Source: JAUZQZ01 sp036985955
GTDB taxonomy: Bacteria; Pseudomonadota; Zetaproteobacteria; Mariprofundales; Mariprofundaceae
Length of the DNA stretch: 54,361 nt
Reading direction: 5' to 3'
Assembly: GCA_036985955.1 (NCBI GenBank)
Contig: BTQQ01000001.1
Coordinates: 1-54,361, forward strand
Shown here: piece after piece, positions 16,523 to 24,267 of the stretch
How positions within the stretch are numbered: position 1 is the stretch's first letter
Layout of the letters: each line of letters starts with the position of its first letter
The notes under the pieces: generated by a model
Told to the model about the DNA's origin: nothing
Databases searched by the model: none
Seen by the model: only the letters and a program-made list of their open reading frames with translations
Translations under genes and position numbers: made by a program

Positions 16523-18216
16523 CTGGTGAACATTTTATGGGTTTTGTAGGGCATGAGCCAAAGGGCAAGCCCGGTTGGCCGAAAACAGCCAAGGAGTGGC
16601 TGTTCACGATTGATCATAAGGTTATCGGTGTCTGGTATCTAATCGGCTCCCTTGCATCCTTTGCCGTGGCCGGTCTTGCCGCCATGTTGATGCGTATCGA
16701 ACTGGGCAGCGTGGGTCCGGATATTACCAGTGACGGCAACGTCTATAATTTGTGGCTGACCATGCACGGCGCGGTGATGATTCTGGGGTTCCAGATTCCG
16801 GCTCTGCTGGGCTTTGTCGCCAACTATGCCGTACCCATCATGATTGGGGCCAAGGATATGGCCTTTCCGCGCGTCAATGCGCTGAGCGTATGGCTATTGT
16901 GGTCCGGCATTCTGCTGGCCCTGGCTAACCTCGTCATTCCGGATTCCTTCAACGGCATGTGGACCGGCTATCCGCCCTATTCCACTTCGGATGCTGCGGG
17001 CAATACGGCGCTGTATTCACTGGTGGTCATCGTGCTTGGCATGTCCTCCGTATTTGGTGCGGTAAATCTGGCTTGTACGGTGGTTTTCATGCGTTGCAAG
17101 GGCCTGGGTTGGTTCCAGTTGCCGATGACGGTTTGGTGCGTGTTCACGGCCAATATCATTCAGTTGATCTTTGTACCGGTACTGGCTGCTTCGGTGCTGC
17201 TGCTCTCACTGGATAAATATCTGGGCTTTGGCTTCTACAATCCGGAAACGGGCGGCGACGTGCTGCTATATCAAAACCTGTTCTGGTTCTATTCGCATCC
17301 GGCTGTGTACGTAATTTTGCTGCCGTTTTGTGGCATCATTTTTGAGCTATTCTCGGTATCAGCCAAAAACATGGTGTTCAGTTACAAGGTGGCGGTCCTG
17401 TCCGTACTGGCCTTTATTCCGGCCAGCGCCGACGTCTGGGCGCATCATGCCTTCGTAGCGGGTCTGCCGGACTGGTTTAACATGCTGATGTCGTTCACCA
17501 CATTGCTGATTTCATTGCCCTTTGGTCTGATGATGCTAAGTATGGTGGGTACGCTGTACAAGGGTGCCATCCGCTATTCCGGCCCGATGATCTGGGCTCT
17601 GGGTGCTTGGGTGATGCTTATTTTCGGTGGTTTGACCGGCATTCCGAACGCCCTAGCCGCTGTGGACTACGGTATTTCGGATTCTTATGCCATCATGAGC
17701 CACTTTCATTATGTGATGGCGGTAGCCGGAGCCATGGCTACCTTTGGGGGCGTGTTCTACTGGTTCCCGAAGCTGACCGGTCGGATATGCAGCGAAATGT
17801 TGACCAAGCTCTCGGGCATTAGCTTCTTTATCGGCATGAATGTGGTGATGGCGCCGCTGTATATCGCCGGTGTCGAGGGTATGCCGCGCCGCTATATGGA
17901 TTATCAGCAGTTTGCCGATAATGCCACCATCGTCGGTGCGCAACACTGGTCCACGATCGGTGCCTTTATTACCTTCCTCAGCGTATTGCTGATGCTGGTG
18001 GCGTGGATTCACGGCATGCTCAAGGGTGAGAAGTCATCTCAGAACCCCTGGGGATCGCAATCGCTGGAATGGACGTCTACTGCACTTATTGCCGGACAGG
18101 GTAATTTCCCGACTCCGGTGGAGGTTGCCGAAAACTGGCATCCGTACAATTACATTGATAATCCGAAGCCGACGTTCGAGGCTCACCCGTGGGGTCAGCC
18201 TGACCCAGCAAAGTAG
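16519..18216 (+). CDS. coxA: Cytochrome c oxidase subunit I, A2 type
   Basis: This 565-residue catalytic subunit contains heme a, heme a3 and CuB and reduces oxygen to water. Ligands seen are H83 (low-spin heme, LTMHG), H260 with cross-linked Y264 (SHPAVY), the pair H309-H310 (WAHHAF), and H395/H397 (HFHY). The D-channel Glu of HPEVY is replaced by Ala (A262), but Y258-S259 sit just before in FYSHPAVY, the signature of A2-type oxidases, which use the YS pair. LHDTYYVVAHFHY is replaced by ISDSYAIMSHFHY. The gene overlaps coxB by four bases and is followed by a terminator. Confidence 0.97.
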   Translation: MTGEHFMGFVGHEPKGKPGWPKTAKEWLFTIDHKVIGVWYLIGSLASFAVAGLAAMLMRIELGSVGPDITSDGNVYNLWLTMHGAVMILGFQIPALLGFVANYAVPIMIGAKDMAFPRVNALSVWLLWSGILLALANLVIPDSFNGMWTGYPPYSTSDAAGNTALYSLVVIVLGMSSVFGAVNLACTVVFMRCKGLGWFQLPMTVWCVFTANIIQLIFVPVLAASVLLLSLDKYLGFGFYNPETGGDVLLYQNLFWFYSHPAVYVILLPFCGIIFELFSVSAKNMVFSYKVAVLSVLAFIPASADVWAHHAFVAGLPDWFNMLMSFTTLLISLPFGLMMLSMVGTLYKGAIRYSGPMIWALGAWVMLIFGGLTGIPNALAAVDYGISDSYAIMSHFHYVMAVAGAMATFGGVFYWFPKLTGRICSEMLTKLSGISFFIGMNVVMAPLYIAGVEGMPRRYMDYQQFADNATIVGAQHWSTIGAFITFLSVLLMLVAWIHGMLKGEKSSQNPWGSQSLEWTSTALIAGQGNFPTPVEVAENWHPYNYIDNPKPTFEAHPWGQPDPAK

Positions 18217-18254
18217 CCTCACCAAAGGGGCACTGAAGCTAGAACGAACCTGAG

Positions 18255-18300
18255 GATGTGCACCCCCCCAGTATGTCGGGGTGTGCATCCTTGCGGTTTT
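18255..18300 (+). terminator. Intrinsic terminator of the oxidase operon
   Basis: GATGTGCACCCC (18255-18266) pairs perfectly with GGGGTGTGCATC (18278-18289), a 12-bp stem, followed by CTTGCGGTTTT. It lies 38 bases after the coxA stop and closes the operon. Confidence 0.85.
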
Positions 18301-18307
18301 GCATAAA

Positions 18308-18321
18308 TTGATTCAGGTCAA
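18308..18321 (+). promoter_or_regulatory. Near-consensus FNR/ANR box upstream of ctaB
   Basis: TTGATTCAGGTCAA matches TTGAT-N4-ATCAA with a single change (GTCAA). It lies 88 bases before the ctaB start and just after the oxidase terminator, so the assembly genes appear to have their own oxygen-responsive promoter. No strong -10 hexamer is obvious, so the transcription start is uncertain. Confidence 0.55.
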
Positions 18322-18395
18322 TGCCAAATTGGCAATCAACAGGAGAATGCGCCTAGTTAGAAGCCAGCGAAGCTGGGCAGATCGTGGGGGGATCA

Positions 18396-19307
18396 ATGCG
18401 AGAACAGTCGCTAGAAATAGAAAATACCGCAACCGGTAAAAATAGCCGAGTAAAGACTGCTATCGCCGGGTTGTTCGAATTGGCCAAGCCCGGCATTGTC
18501 GGCCTGACGCTGGTGGCTGCATTAACAGGTGTTTATTTCGGCAACCATGGTGTGATGCCTCACTGGGATCTTATCTTCTGGACTTTTTTGACCTTGGGAC
18601 TGGCGACTGCCGGATCCTGTATGCTAAACAATTATTACGATCGTGACATTGACAAGCTTATGCGCCGTACGCGTTCGCGGGCACTGGCGGCCGGACTGGT
18701 ATCCAATCGGCTTGTACTGAGTGTTGCATTAATTCTGGCAGTTCCATCGCTTGCCCTGATGGCCTGGATGGTCAATCCGCTTGCAGCGCTGGTAACGGCA
18801 GTGGGCGTGATTGGTTATGTTGGCGTCTATACCATGTTGATGAAGCGTTCGACGCCGTGGGCCAACCAGTTTGGCGGTATTGCGGGCGCTGTGCCACCTA
18901 TGGTCGGCTATGCTGCGGTGACAGGAGATTTGGGCGCCCCGGCATGGATTCTATTTGCCATCATGGTGGTCTGGCAGCAGCCGCATGCCTTGAGTCTGGC
19001 TTTGAAGTATCGTGAGGATTATGCCCGAGCCAACGTGCCGGTTATTCCCGTGGCCTGTGGCGTCCAGGCAACCAAGATACGTATTGTTGCTTATGCGCTT
19101 GCATTGATTCCCGTGGCCATACTGCCTTATGTGTTTGACATGGCAGGTATCTGGTATTTGGTGACTTCAATTCTGTTGGGCTCCATGTTCCTGTTTATGG
19201 GTGTGCGTTTTCTGCGTTCGGAACGGGATTGTGATATGCGTGTGTTTGCATTCTCCATCGTGTATTTGATTCTTCTGTTCGGCGTGATGGTACTTGATTC
19301 GATATAA
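18396..19307 (+). CDS. ctaB: Protoheme IX farnesyltransferase (heme O synthase)
   Basis: CtaB is an integral membrane UbiA-type prenyltransferase that adds a farnesyl group to heme B, the first step to heme A needed by the adjacent oxidase. The first Asp-rich motif NNYYDRDIDKLMRRTRSRAL is intact, with KRSTPWANQFGGIAGAVPPM and the second motif region LALKYREDYARANVPV following. About nine hydrophobic helices are present. The start is ATG 18396 (MREQSLE), four bases after a G6 run that serves as ribosome site; a GTG at 18384 is in frame. Confidence 0.96.
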   Translation: MREQSLEIENTATGKNSRVKTAIAGLFELAKPGIVGLTLVAALTGVYFGNHGVMPHWDLIFWTFLTLGLATAGSCMLNNYYDRDIDKLMRRTRSRALAAGLVSNRLVLSVALILAVPSLALMAWMVNPLAALVTAVGVIGYVGVYTMLMKRSTPWANQFGGIAGAVPPMVGYAAVTGDLGAPAWILFAIMVVWQQPHALSLALKYREDYARANVPVIPVACGVQATKIRIVAYALALIPVAILPYVFDMAGIWYLVTSILLGSMFLFMGVRFLRSERDCDMRVFAFSIVYLILLFGVMVLDSI

Positions 19308-19356
19308 ATCTTTACCGAGAATCTACATTCAAATGCAGGAAATCACATCGTTCCAG

Positions 19357-20253
19357 ATGAAACGTAGCATAGCCCTTTTTCTCGTATGCACTGCGATGGC
19401 TTGGTATATCAACCCGGCATATGCTGGAGTGAGCGTTGAACATGCATGGGTGCGCATCCCGCCACCGGTTGCTGACACGGCTGCAGCCTATATGACTTTG
19501 CGCAACGGGGGTGACCGGGACGTTGTGATTGTCCGTGTCAGTTCTGATGTATCCAAAACCTCTGGAATTCACTTGATGCGGAAGCAGGGTGCAGTGATGC
19601 GTATGTCGGTGGTCAACAATATAACCGTTCCCGCGCATGGTTTTGTGGAACTGGAGCCTGGCGGCATGCATCTCATGCTTACCGGTCTGAAGCGGGTACT
19701 GAAACAGGGCCAGAGGGTAAACCTTGCATTGCATTTCACGAATGGTAAAACAGTCGAGATTGTTGCTCCCGTCCGCGGCCCAGGGTCAATACAGGAACCC
19801 GCTAGCCAGATCTATAAACAGGCCATGAGCCTTGTCAGGAAGGAAAACACTACGGATGCGGCCACGCTATTCCAACAGGCCGCCGAGAAAGGGAACAGGC
19901 GAGCTCAATATCAGCTGGGCTTGTTGTACGCGCGTGGCGACGGTGTGCAAAAGAACCTGGTAAAGGCGAGGGAATGGCTACGCAAGGCTGCGATGCAGGG
20001 CCATCCCAAAGCACAATTTTACCTTGGCCAGATGTATGTGTTTGGTGACGGGGGCGAGAAGGATAATGTGAAGGCGACTACGTGGTTCTGGCTTGCCAAG
20101 ACGCTGGGCGATCGTTTTGCCGGGGATAGCCTGCAGGTCATGAGCGGCAAGGTTTCTCCGCTTGAACTGGCCGAAGCGGAAAAGCGGGCCAAAGCCTTGT
20201 GGCAGAAAATGCCACACGATATGAAAATTGAACACAGTGCGGCGATGCATTGA
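19357..20253 (+). CDS. PCuAC-type periplasmic copper chaperone fused to Sel1 repeats
   Basis: After a signal peptide (IALFLVCTAMAWYINPAYAG), residues about 25-135 form a PCuAC domain with copper ligands in GIHLMRK, VMRMS and GGMHLMLTG. PCuAC proteins hand Cu(I) to CuA or SCO proteins. The second half contains Sel1/TPR-like repeats (RAQYQLGLLYARGDGVQKN; KAQFYLGQMYVFGDGGEKD), a protein-interaction module not normally joined to PCuAC. The C-terminal HDMKIEHSAAMH adds further His/Met residues. ATG 19357 gives a clean signal peptide; the frame also opens at ATG 19333 and earlier within ctaB. Its position directly after ctaB supports a role in oxidase copper assembly. Confidence 0.85.
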   Translation: MKRSIALFLVCTAMAWYINPAYAGVSVEHAWVRIPPPVADTAAAYMTLRNGGDRDVVIVRVSSDVSKTSGIHLMRKQGAVMRMSVVNNITVPAHGFVELEPGGMHLMLTGLKRVLKQGQRVNLALHFTNGKTVEIVAPVRGPGSIQEPASQIYKQAMSLVRKENTTDAATLFQQAAEKGNRRAQYQLGLLYARGDGVQKNLVKAREWLRKAAMQGHPKAQFYLGQMYVFGDGGEKDNVKATTWFWLAKTLGDRFAGDSLQVMSGKVSPLELAEAEKRAKALWQKMPHDMKIEHSAAMH

Positions 20254-20284
20254 TAATGGCCATCAGCTGGAAGAAGGATGAAAT

Positions 20285-20407
20285 ATGAATGACCCACTTA
20301 AGGAAGAGAAACAAAGGGAACGTAAAAAAGTGATTGGAGGGCTGGTGCTCACCCTCATTATTTTTGTATGGTTTCTGTATTACCTGATTTCCCATATTCC
20401 GGGTTAA
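20285..20407 (+). CDS. 40-residue single-span membrane protein of the oxidase locus
   Basis: This small protein has a charged N-terminus (MNDPLKEEKQRERKKV) and one hydrophobic helix (GGLVLTLIIFVWFLYYLISH). GAAGGA lies nine bases upstream of the ATG. Such short proteins next to oxidase assembly genes are usually accessory or assembly subunits (CcoQ/CoxF-like in style). No specific family can be assigned from sequence alone. Confidence 0.65.
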   Translation: MNDPLKEEKQRERKKVIGGLVLTLIIFVWFLYYLISHIPG

Positions 20408-20480
20408 CCATATATTCAGGGTGTCCTGATTTTCCGCTAGATTTTTACATGGAAGGATTTCGTTCTTTGGAGGTTTTTTA

Positions 20481-21074
20481 ATGCGTATCAACGCAACTAC
20501 GCGCGTATTGCATTATTGCCTGATTATGACAGTTGTATTTCAACTGCTTAGTTCAGAGTTTATGAGGGTGTTGGAGCCGGGAAAAATGGAAGGCTTTGAT
20601 ACAGTGCTTTTTACACTGCATATAATGATTTTTGGCTGGGGAGCATTTCTGATCAGTTCAGTTTATATCCTTATCCTGCATGATGATAAGGATGCTTGGG
20701 CGCGAATGGTGCCCTGGTTTTCAGCCAGTCACCGCGCAGCATTATTCAAATCGGTACGTAAAGATATTTTCGCCATGTTCCAGGGATGTCTGCCTCATCC
20801 TGAGGAGAAAGGAGCCATAGCCGGTGTGACGCATGGGCTTGGTATCCTGCTGCTGCTTGCTCAGGGATTTACCGGCGCCTATGTAATGTTCGGCGTTCGC
20901 TCGGATGGCACCATGCGCACTGATACACTGCTGGTACTTGATTTTCATGCGATCTTTGCAAAGCTGCTTTGGATATTTCTGATTGGGCATATTTGCATGT
21001 TTATTATTCATCTGATGTTTGGCCATCGTGAGATTCTGGATGTATTCCGGCGCGTACATATCCCATGGAAATAA
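20481..21074 (+). CDS. Cytochrome b561-like di-heme membrane protein (copy 1)
   Basis: This 197-residue protein has four hydrophobic helices and paired histidines fitting a cytochrome b561/Ni-hydrogenase type b fold: H12 in RVLHYC, TLHIMIFGWG, GVTHGLGILLL and DFHAIFAKLLWIFLIGH. Such proteins pass electrons between quinol and periplasmic partners. GGAGG before the ATG is a good ribosome site. A diverged paralogue lies on the minus strand at 23555-24148; both share the N-terminal R-LH start and the PWxxAxxRxxL segment. The partner is unknown. Confidence 0.8.
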   Translation: MRINATTRVLHYCLIMTVVFQLLSSEFMRVLEPGKMEGFDTVLFTLHIMIFGWGAFLISSVYILILHDDKDAWARMVPWFSASHRAALFKSVRKDIFAMFQGCLPHPEEKGAIAGVTHGLGILLLLAQGFTGAYVMFGVRSDGTMRTDTLLVLDFHAIFAKLLWIFLIGHICMFIIHLMFGHREILDVFRRVHIPWK

Positions 21075-21081
21075 AAAACAC

Positions 21082-21942
21082 ATGAATACTAAGTTTCCTA
21101 CACTCTCCGCGATGATATTGTTTGCGTTCTCAATGTTGTCCCCTTCCTTGGGTATGACTGCTGGTGAAAACTCGGATCATCAGGCAGACATCTCATCAAA
21201 TCAGACTGAACGGCTGCAACATCCCCGGTTTGGTGACAAAATGACTGAGCCAGTGCTGGGGATGCAGTTTGTCTATATTGAGCCAGGTAGTTTTGTGATG
21301 GGTAGCCCCGAGAGTGAACTCAATCGTTACCCGGATGAGAAGCAGCACAAGGTGCAGATCAAGTCCGGATTCTGGATGGGTAAATATGAGGTGACGTTTG
21401 AACAGTACGATGCTTTTGCCAAGGCCACACACCATGCAAAACCGCTTGATGAGTTATGGGGACGCGGTAAACGGCCTGTGATAGATGTCAAATGGTTCGA
21501 AGCCACAGATTTTGCCCGATGGTTAAGCAAAAAATCAGGGTATCATTATCGTTTACCTACCGAAGCGGAGTGGGAATACGCGGCGCGTGCAGGTACAACA
21601 ACGGCCTATTCATGGGGTGACAACCCCTCAGATTTTCCCGATTATGCCTGGAACACTACCAATGCGAACAATCAGACACATCCTGTCGGGCTGAAGAAGC
21701 CCAATCCGTGGGGGCTGTATGATATGCATGGCAATGTATGGGAATGGACTGCATCGACATATGCCAGGGAGTACGATGGCAGCGAACTAAAAGGCAGTAG
21801 CCAAAAATCAAAAGCACTACGCTCTGTACGCGGTGGTTCCTGGTATTTTTACCCCAAAGGCATGCGCTCTGCGGATCGCCGTATTTACAGTCCGTGGTTG
21901 CACTGGTCCTACATAGGATTTCGTCTGGTTCGCGACCCGTAA
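21082..21942 (+). CDS. Exported SUMF1/FGE-fold protein without catalytic cysteines
   Basis: This 286-residue protein has a signal peptide and a formylglycine-generating-enzyme type fold: GMQFVYIEPGSFVMGSP, PVIDVKWFEATDFARWL, YRLPTEAEWEYAARAGT, GLYDMHGNVWEWT and VRGGSWYFYPKGMRSADR. The copper-binding Cys pair of true sulfatase-activating enzymes is absent, since the corresponding region reads RGGSWYFYPKG. It is therefore not a sulfatase activator and is more like the many structural or PvdO-type relatives. The start is ATG 21082, eight bases after the b561 stop, so the two genes are probably co-transcribed. Confidence 0.88.
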   Translation: MNTKFPTLSAMILFAFSMLSPSLGMTAGENSDHQADISSNQTERLQHPRFGDKMTEPVLGMQFVYIEPGSFVMGSPESELNRYPDEKQHKVQIKSGFWMGKYEVTFEQYDAFAKATHHAKPLDELWGRGKRPVIDVKWFEATDFARWLSKKSGYHYRLPTEAEWEYAARAGTTTAYSWGDNPSDFPDYAWNTTNANNQTHPVGLKKPNPWGLYDMHGNVWEWTASTYAREYDGSELKGSSQKSKALRSVRGGSWYFYPKGMRSADRRIYSPWLHWSYIGFRLVRDP

Positions 21943-21969
21943 ATCTAATGCAAGAGCATAAGATATTTT

Positions 21970-22247
21970 ACCACAAAGACATCAGGTGAATTTCGCTGGC
22001 GAAAGAGAGCATCCCCTAGGGGACAAAGGCACGAAAAAATTAGACGCTTATAAAAGCTCACCATAGGGATACAGAGGAAGAATTTCAGACACAGATTAAC
22101 GCAGATCAGGTTTCACCATATAGGCATAAAATATGATGACAAGGATAGATTGATTCAGAGATGACGATTGGAAGCATCGTCAGATGATGCCTCCGCAGAT
22201 CACTAAAAAATTGGTTATACCTTTGTGTCTTGGTGCCTTTGTGGTGC
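21970..22247. repeat. Noncoding inverted-repeat remnant in a 359-base gap
   Basis: The gap between the SUMF1 and GyrI-like genes holds no credible gene. At its left end ACCACAAAGACATCAGGTG (21970-21988) and GGACAAAGGCACGAAAAAAT (from 22021) resemble the reverse complement of 22205-22247, which contains CTTTGTGTCTTGGTGCCTTT. This gives an imperfect inverted repeat around about 160 bases. A perfect palindrome CCCCTAGGGG lies at 22013-22022. Similar ACAAAGGCACCAAG-type repeats occur in other environmental genomes as far as I recall. It looks like a decayed interspersed repeat. Confidence 0.5.
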
Positions 22248-22301
22248 AATCTTTTCTTGTTTGGTTCCGGCTATCCGTGTTCGTCTCTTCCCTGCAAAAT
22301 C

Positions 22302-22853
22302 TTACTTGCGGATGCCCAACTGATATTCCTTGACGCCATTCGGGTGATAGATTTCCAAGGCTGGCAGCACGAGTGTGTAATGGTTTGTTTTCGCCCATTC
22401 TTTCATGGCTTCATAGGCTTTGTATGAGCCGAGCAGTGTTCCTCCCGAGAATGTCGCAACAACGGCTTCCCGCTTTGGGAATATTTCTTCGTCAAGTGGC
22501 GCGGGTACAAAATCACTATGTTTAAGCAAATACCCGACTTTAGCCCGGCGCTGGCTTTCAGGAGTCTTCCCGGTATCGTCGAGAAACAGGGCGCACGGGG
22601 TGTCTGCTTCGATACCGGCTTTTTTCAAATATTTCCCGGCTTTTTCAATAGAGGGTTCGATACTGTTATAGGCCCCGGTATGAAATAGATATGCGATACG
22701 GTATGGAGGGGCGGAAATCTGGGCAACCGTAACTTCCGAAAACATTCCCAGATAATACATGACCCCAACGCCACCGAAGAGTGTCGTGAGTAATCCGACA
22801 ATGATGATGCTGAGAAATTTGTTGGAGGGATGTTGGGGTTGTTCCGGCGGCAT
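22302..22853 (-). CDS. Membrane-anchored GyrI-like small-molecule-binding domain protein
   Basis: One N-terminal transmembrane helix (FLSIIIVGLLTTLFGGVGVMYYLG) anchors a domain of about 140 residues with the GyrI/SOUL-type pattern: PPYRIAYLFHTGAYNSIEPSIEK, ALFLDDTGKTPESQRRAKVGYLL, KREAVVATFSGGTLLGSYKAYEAM and PALEIYHPN. GyrI-like domains bind small hydrophobic molecules or, in SOUL proteins, heme. AGGAAA before the ATG is a good ribosome site. It diverges from the CuA protein gene, and its presence in a heme-protein region makes a heme-related role worth testing. Confidence 0.75.
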   Translation of the reverse strand: MPPEQPQHPSNKFLSIIIVGLLTTLFGGVGVMYYLGMFSEVTVAQISAPPYRIAYLFHTGAYNSIEPSIEKAGKYLKKAGIEADTPCALFLDDTGKTPESQRRAKVGYLLKHSDFVPAPLDEEIFPKREAVVATFSGGTLLGSYKAYEAMKEWAKTNHYTLVLPALEIYHPNGVKEYQLGIRK

Positions 22854-22877
22854 AAAGGTTTCCTGTATGGTTTAGTC

Positions 22878-22904
22878 TTGACGGCATACTGTTTGCGCTA
22901 TGAT
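22878..22904 (+). promoter_or_regulatory. Possible sigma70 promoter for the CuA protein gene
   Basis: TTGACG (22878-22883) and TATGAT (22899-22904) are separated by 15 bases, slightly short of the ideal 17, and lie about 80 bases before the ATG at 22986. No FNR-type box was found in this gap. Confidence 0.4.
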
Positions 22905-22985
22905 ATTTCACCTGCCTGTGCGGGTAAAGGGATACAGGATGGTGCGTGCAGTGCCGCCATATAAGTCGTATCGTTGAGGTTATTA

Positions 22986-23522
22986 ATGGAAACAAATTCA
23001 GTACCAGAAAAGAAGCGGGTGAATAAAGGCCTTTTTCTCCTGATCGCAGCGCTGGCAACCGTAGTGATCGGGGCGTTTACCATGAAAGTAATTACCAGCA
23101 GGCCGGATATAAAAGTGACTAAACAGAAAATCACCCGTGCCGAACGGGCTGGATTCAAGGAAAAGGTCGACTTGATGGTGGCGCGTTACACGGTTCGCAG
23201 AGAAGGGGATATGCCCATTATCCATCCCCCGGCCGGCTCCGATATTTATCTGCTGGCACGAAACTATGATTGGGGAAAGTTCATCCTTGAACTGGAAAAA
23301 GGGAAATCGTACCGCCTGCACTTGGCAAGCCTGGACATGCGCCATGCCATTGTTGTGCATGAACTGGAACTGATGAACCGCATTAAACCTGATGAATTCA
23401 AGGTTATCGAATTTACGCCCGGCAAGGCGGGGCGTTTCAGGTTAATCTGTGGCGAATGGTGCGGTACGGGACATGCCGGCATGGTGGGTACAATCATTGT
23501 TACCGAACCTGCCGGCAAATAA
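22986..23522 (+). CDS. CuA-domain protein, candidate small subunit of a CuA-type NO reductase
   Basis: This 178-residue protein has one transmembrane helix (GLFLLIAALATVVIGAFTMKVI) and a periplasmic cupredoxin domain with a full CuA motif: C155, C159, H163 and M166 in CGEWCGTGHAGM, with the distal His in DMRHAIVVHELEL. It is shorter than the true subunit II at 15710 and has one rather than two helices. Together with the divergent heme-copper subunit I 750 bases downstream and SenC and NnrS genes it fits NorS of the sNOR type. GAGG lies six bases before ATG 22986; a TTG at 22974 is in frame. Confidence 0.85.
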   Translation: METNSVPEKKRVNKGLFLLIAALATVVIGAFTMKVITSRPDIKVTKQKITRAERAGFKEKVDLMVARYTVRREGDMPIIHPPAGSDIYLLARNYDWGKFILELEKGKSYRLHLASLDMRHAIVVHELELMNRIKPDEFKVIEFTPGKAGRFRLICGEWCGTGHAGMVGTIIVTEPAGK

Positions 23523-23554
23523 AGATTCGTTGAGCCAGAGCCTGTTAACAGACC

Positions 23555-24148
23555 CTAGTCTCCGTGGTTTTTTCCTAATCTGAACATTTCGTGCAATATC
23601 TTATGGCCTTTAAGTTCATGTACCAGGGCCATTCCGGCATGTCCGGCTACAAAAACCAACATCATTGTGGCCATAATACTATGATATTCCCAGATCATCT
23701 TGATATCGGGAGTCATATCTCCATGAGGCCCGATGCCCAGAAATAACATGGACCCGGTGAGCCCCAGAAAGAGCGCAAGCGTGATGCCTGTTCCATGAAT
23801 CGCGCCAGAAATGAAATGGCGTTCCCCGGGGGGGAGAAGCTTGCCATGCAGCCAGCCCGGAATGTCCCGGCGTATTTCCAGCCAGAGGCTATTGCGTCCT
23901 GCTGCATTCATCCACGGAAACAGCCGTTCCCGGCCTGCAACTTCATCCAGAACTACAATTAAATAAACACAGACAAGAACTAAAGAGATCGAACCGATAC
24001 CTTCATGAATGCCGATGAAAAGCGTTTCAATGACATGTCTGGGATGCCCGGGTTCCGGAAAGCCCACCAGTTTTTCGCCAAATATTTGTAACAGTACGGA
24101 TGCCATGATACCAAAGTGCAGGATGCGTATGGTGCGATCATATTTCAT
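23555..24148 (-). CDS. Cytochrome b561-like di-heme membrane protein (copy 2)
   Basis: A 197-residue protein of the same length and layout as the b561 protein at 20481, with His residues in RILHFGIM, GIHEGIGSIS, GAIHGTGITLAL and EYHSIMATMMLVFVAGH. About four hydrophobic helices are present. It probably carries two b hemes and transfers electrons between the quinone pool and a periplasmic partner. It is convergent with the CuA gene and divergent from the subunit I gene. Whether it donates electrons to the putative NO reductase cannot be told from sequence. Confidence 0.8.
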   Translation of the reverse strand: MKYDRTIRILHFGIMASVLLQIFGEKLVGFPEPGHPRHVIETLFIGIHEGIGSISLVLVCVYLIVVLDEVAGRERLFPWMNAAGRNSLWLEIRRDIPGWLHGKLLPPGERHFISGAIHGTGITLALFLGLTGSMLFLGIGPHGDMTPDIKMIWEYHSIMATMMLVFVAGHAGMALVHELKGHKILHEMFRLGKNHGD

Positions 24149-24267
24149 GGGCGAATAGTCTCATAAATAAATCTTGTGGGGAACGCCGACCTGCACGATA
24201 AACCTGCTGCATCGGGAAAGAACCAGTGCTAAGGTTCGCCGCGAAATGCCGCATCAAGGATACATCT

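Noticed and set aside
21082..21942. True formylglycine-generating enzyme
   Set aside because: The catalytic Cys residues are missing and no sulfatase is nearby.
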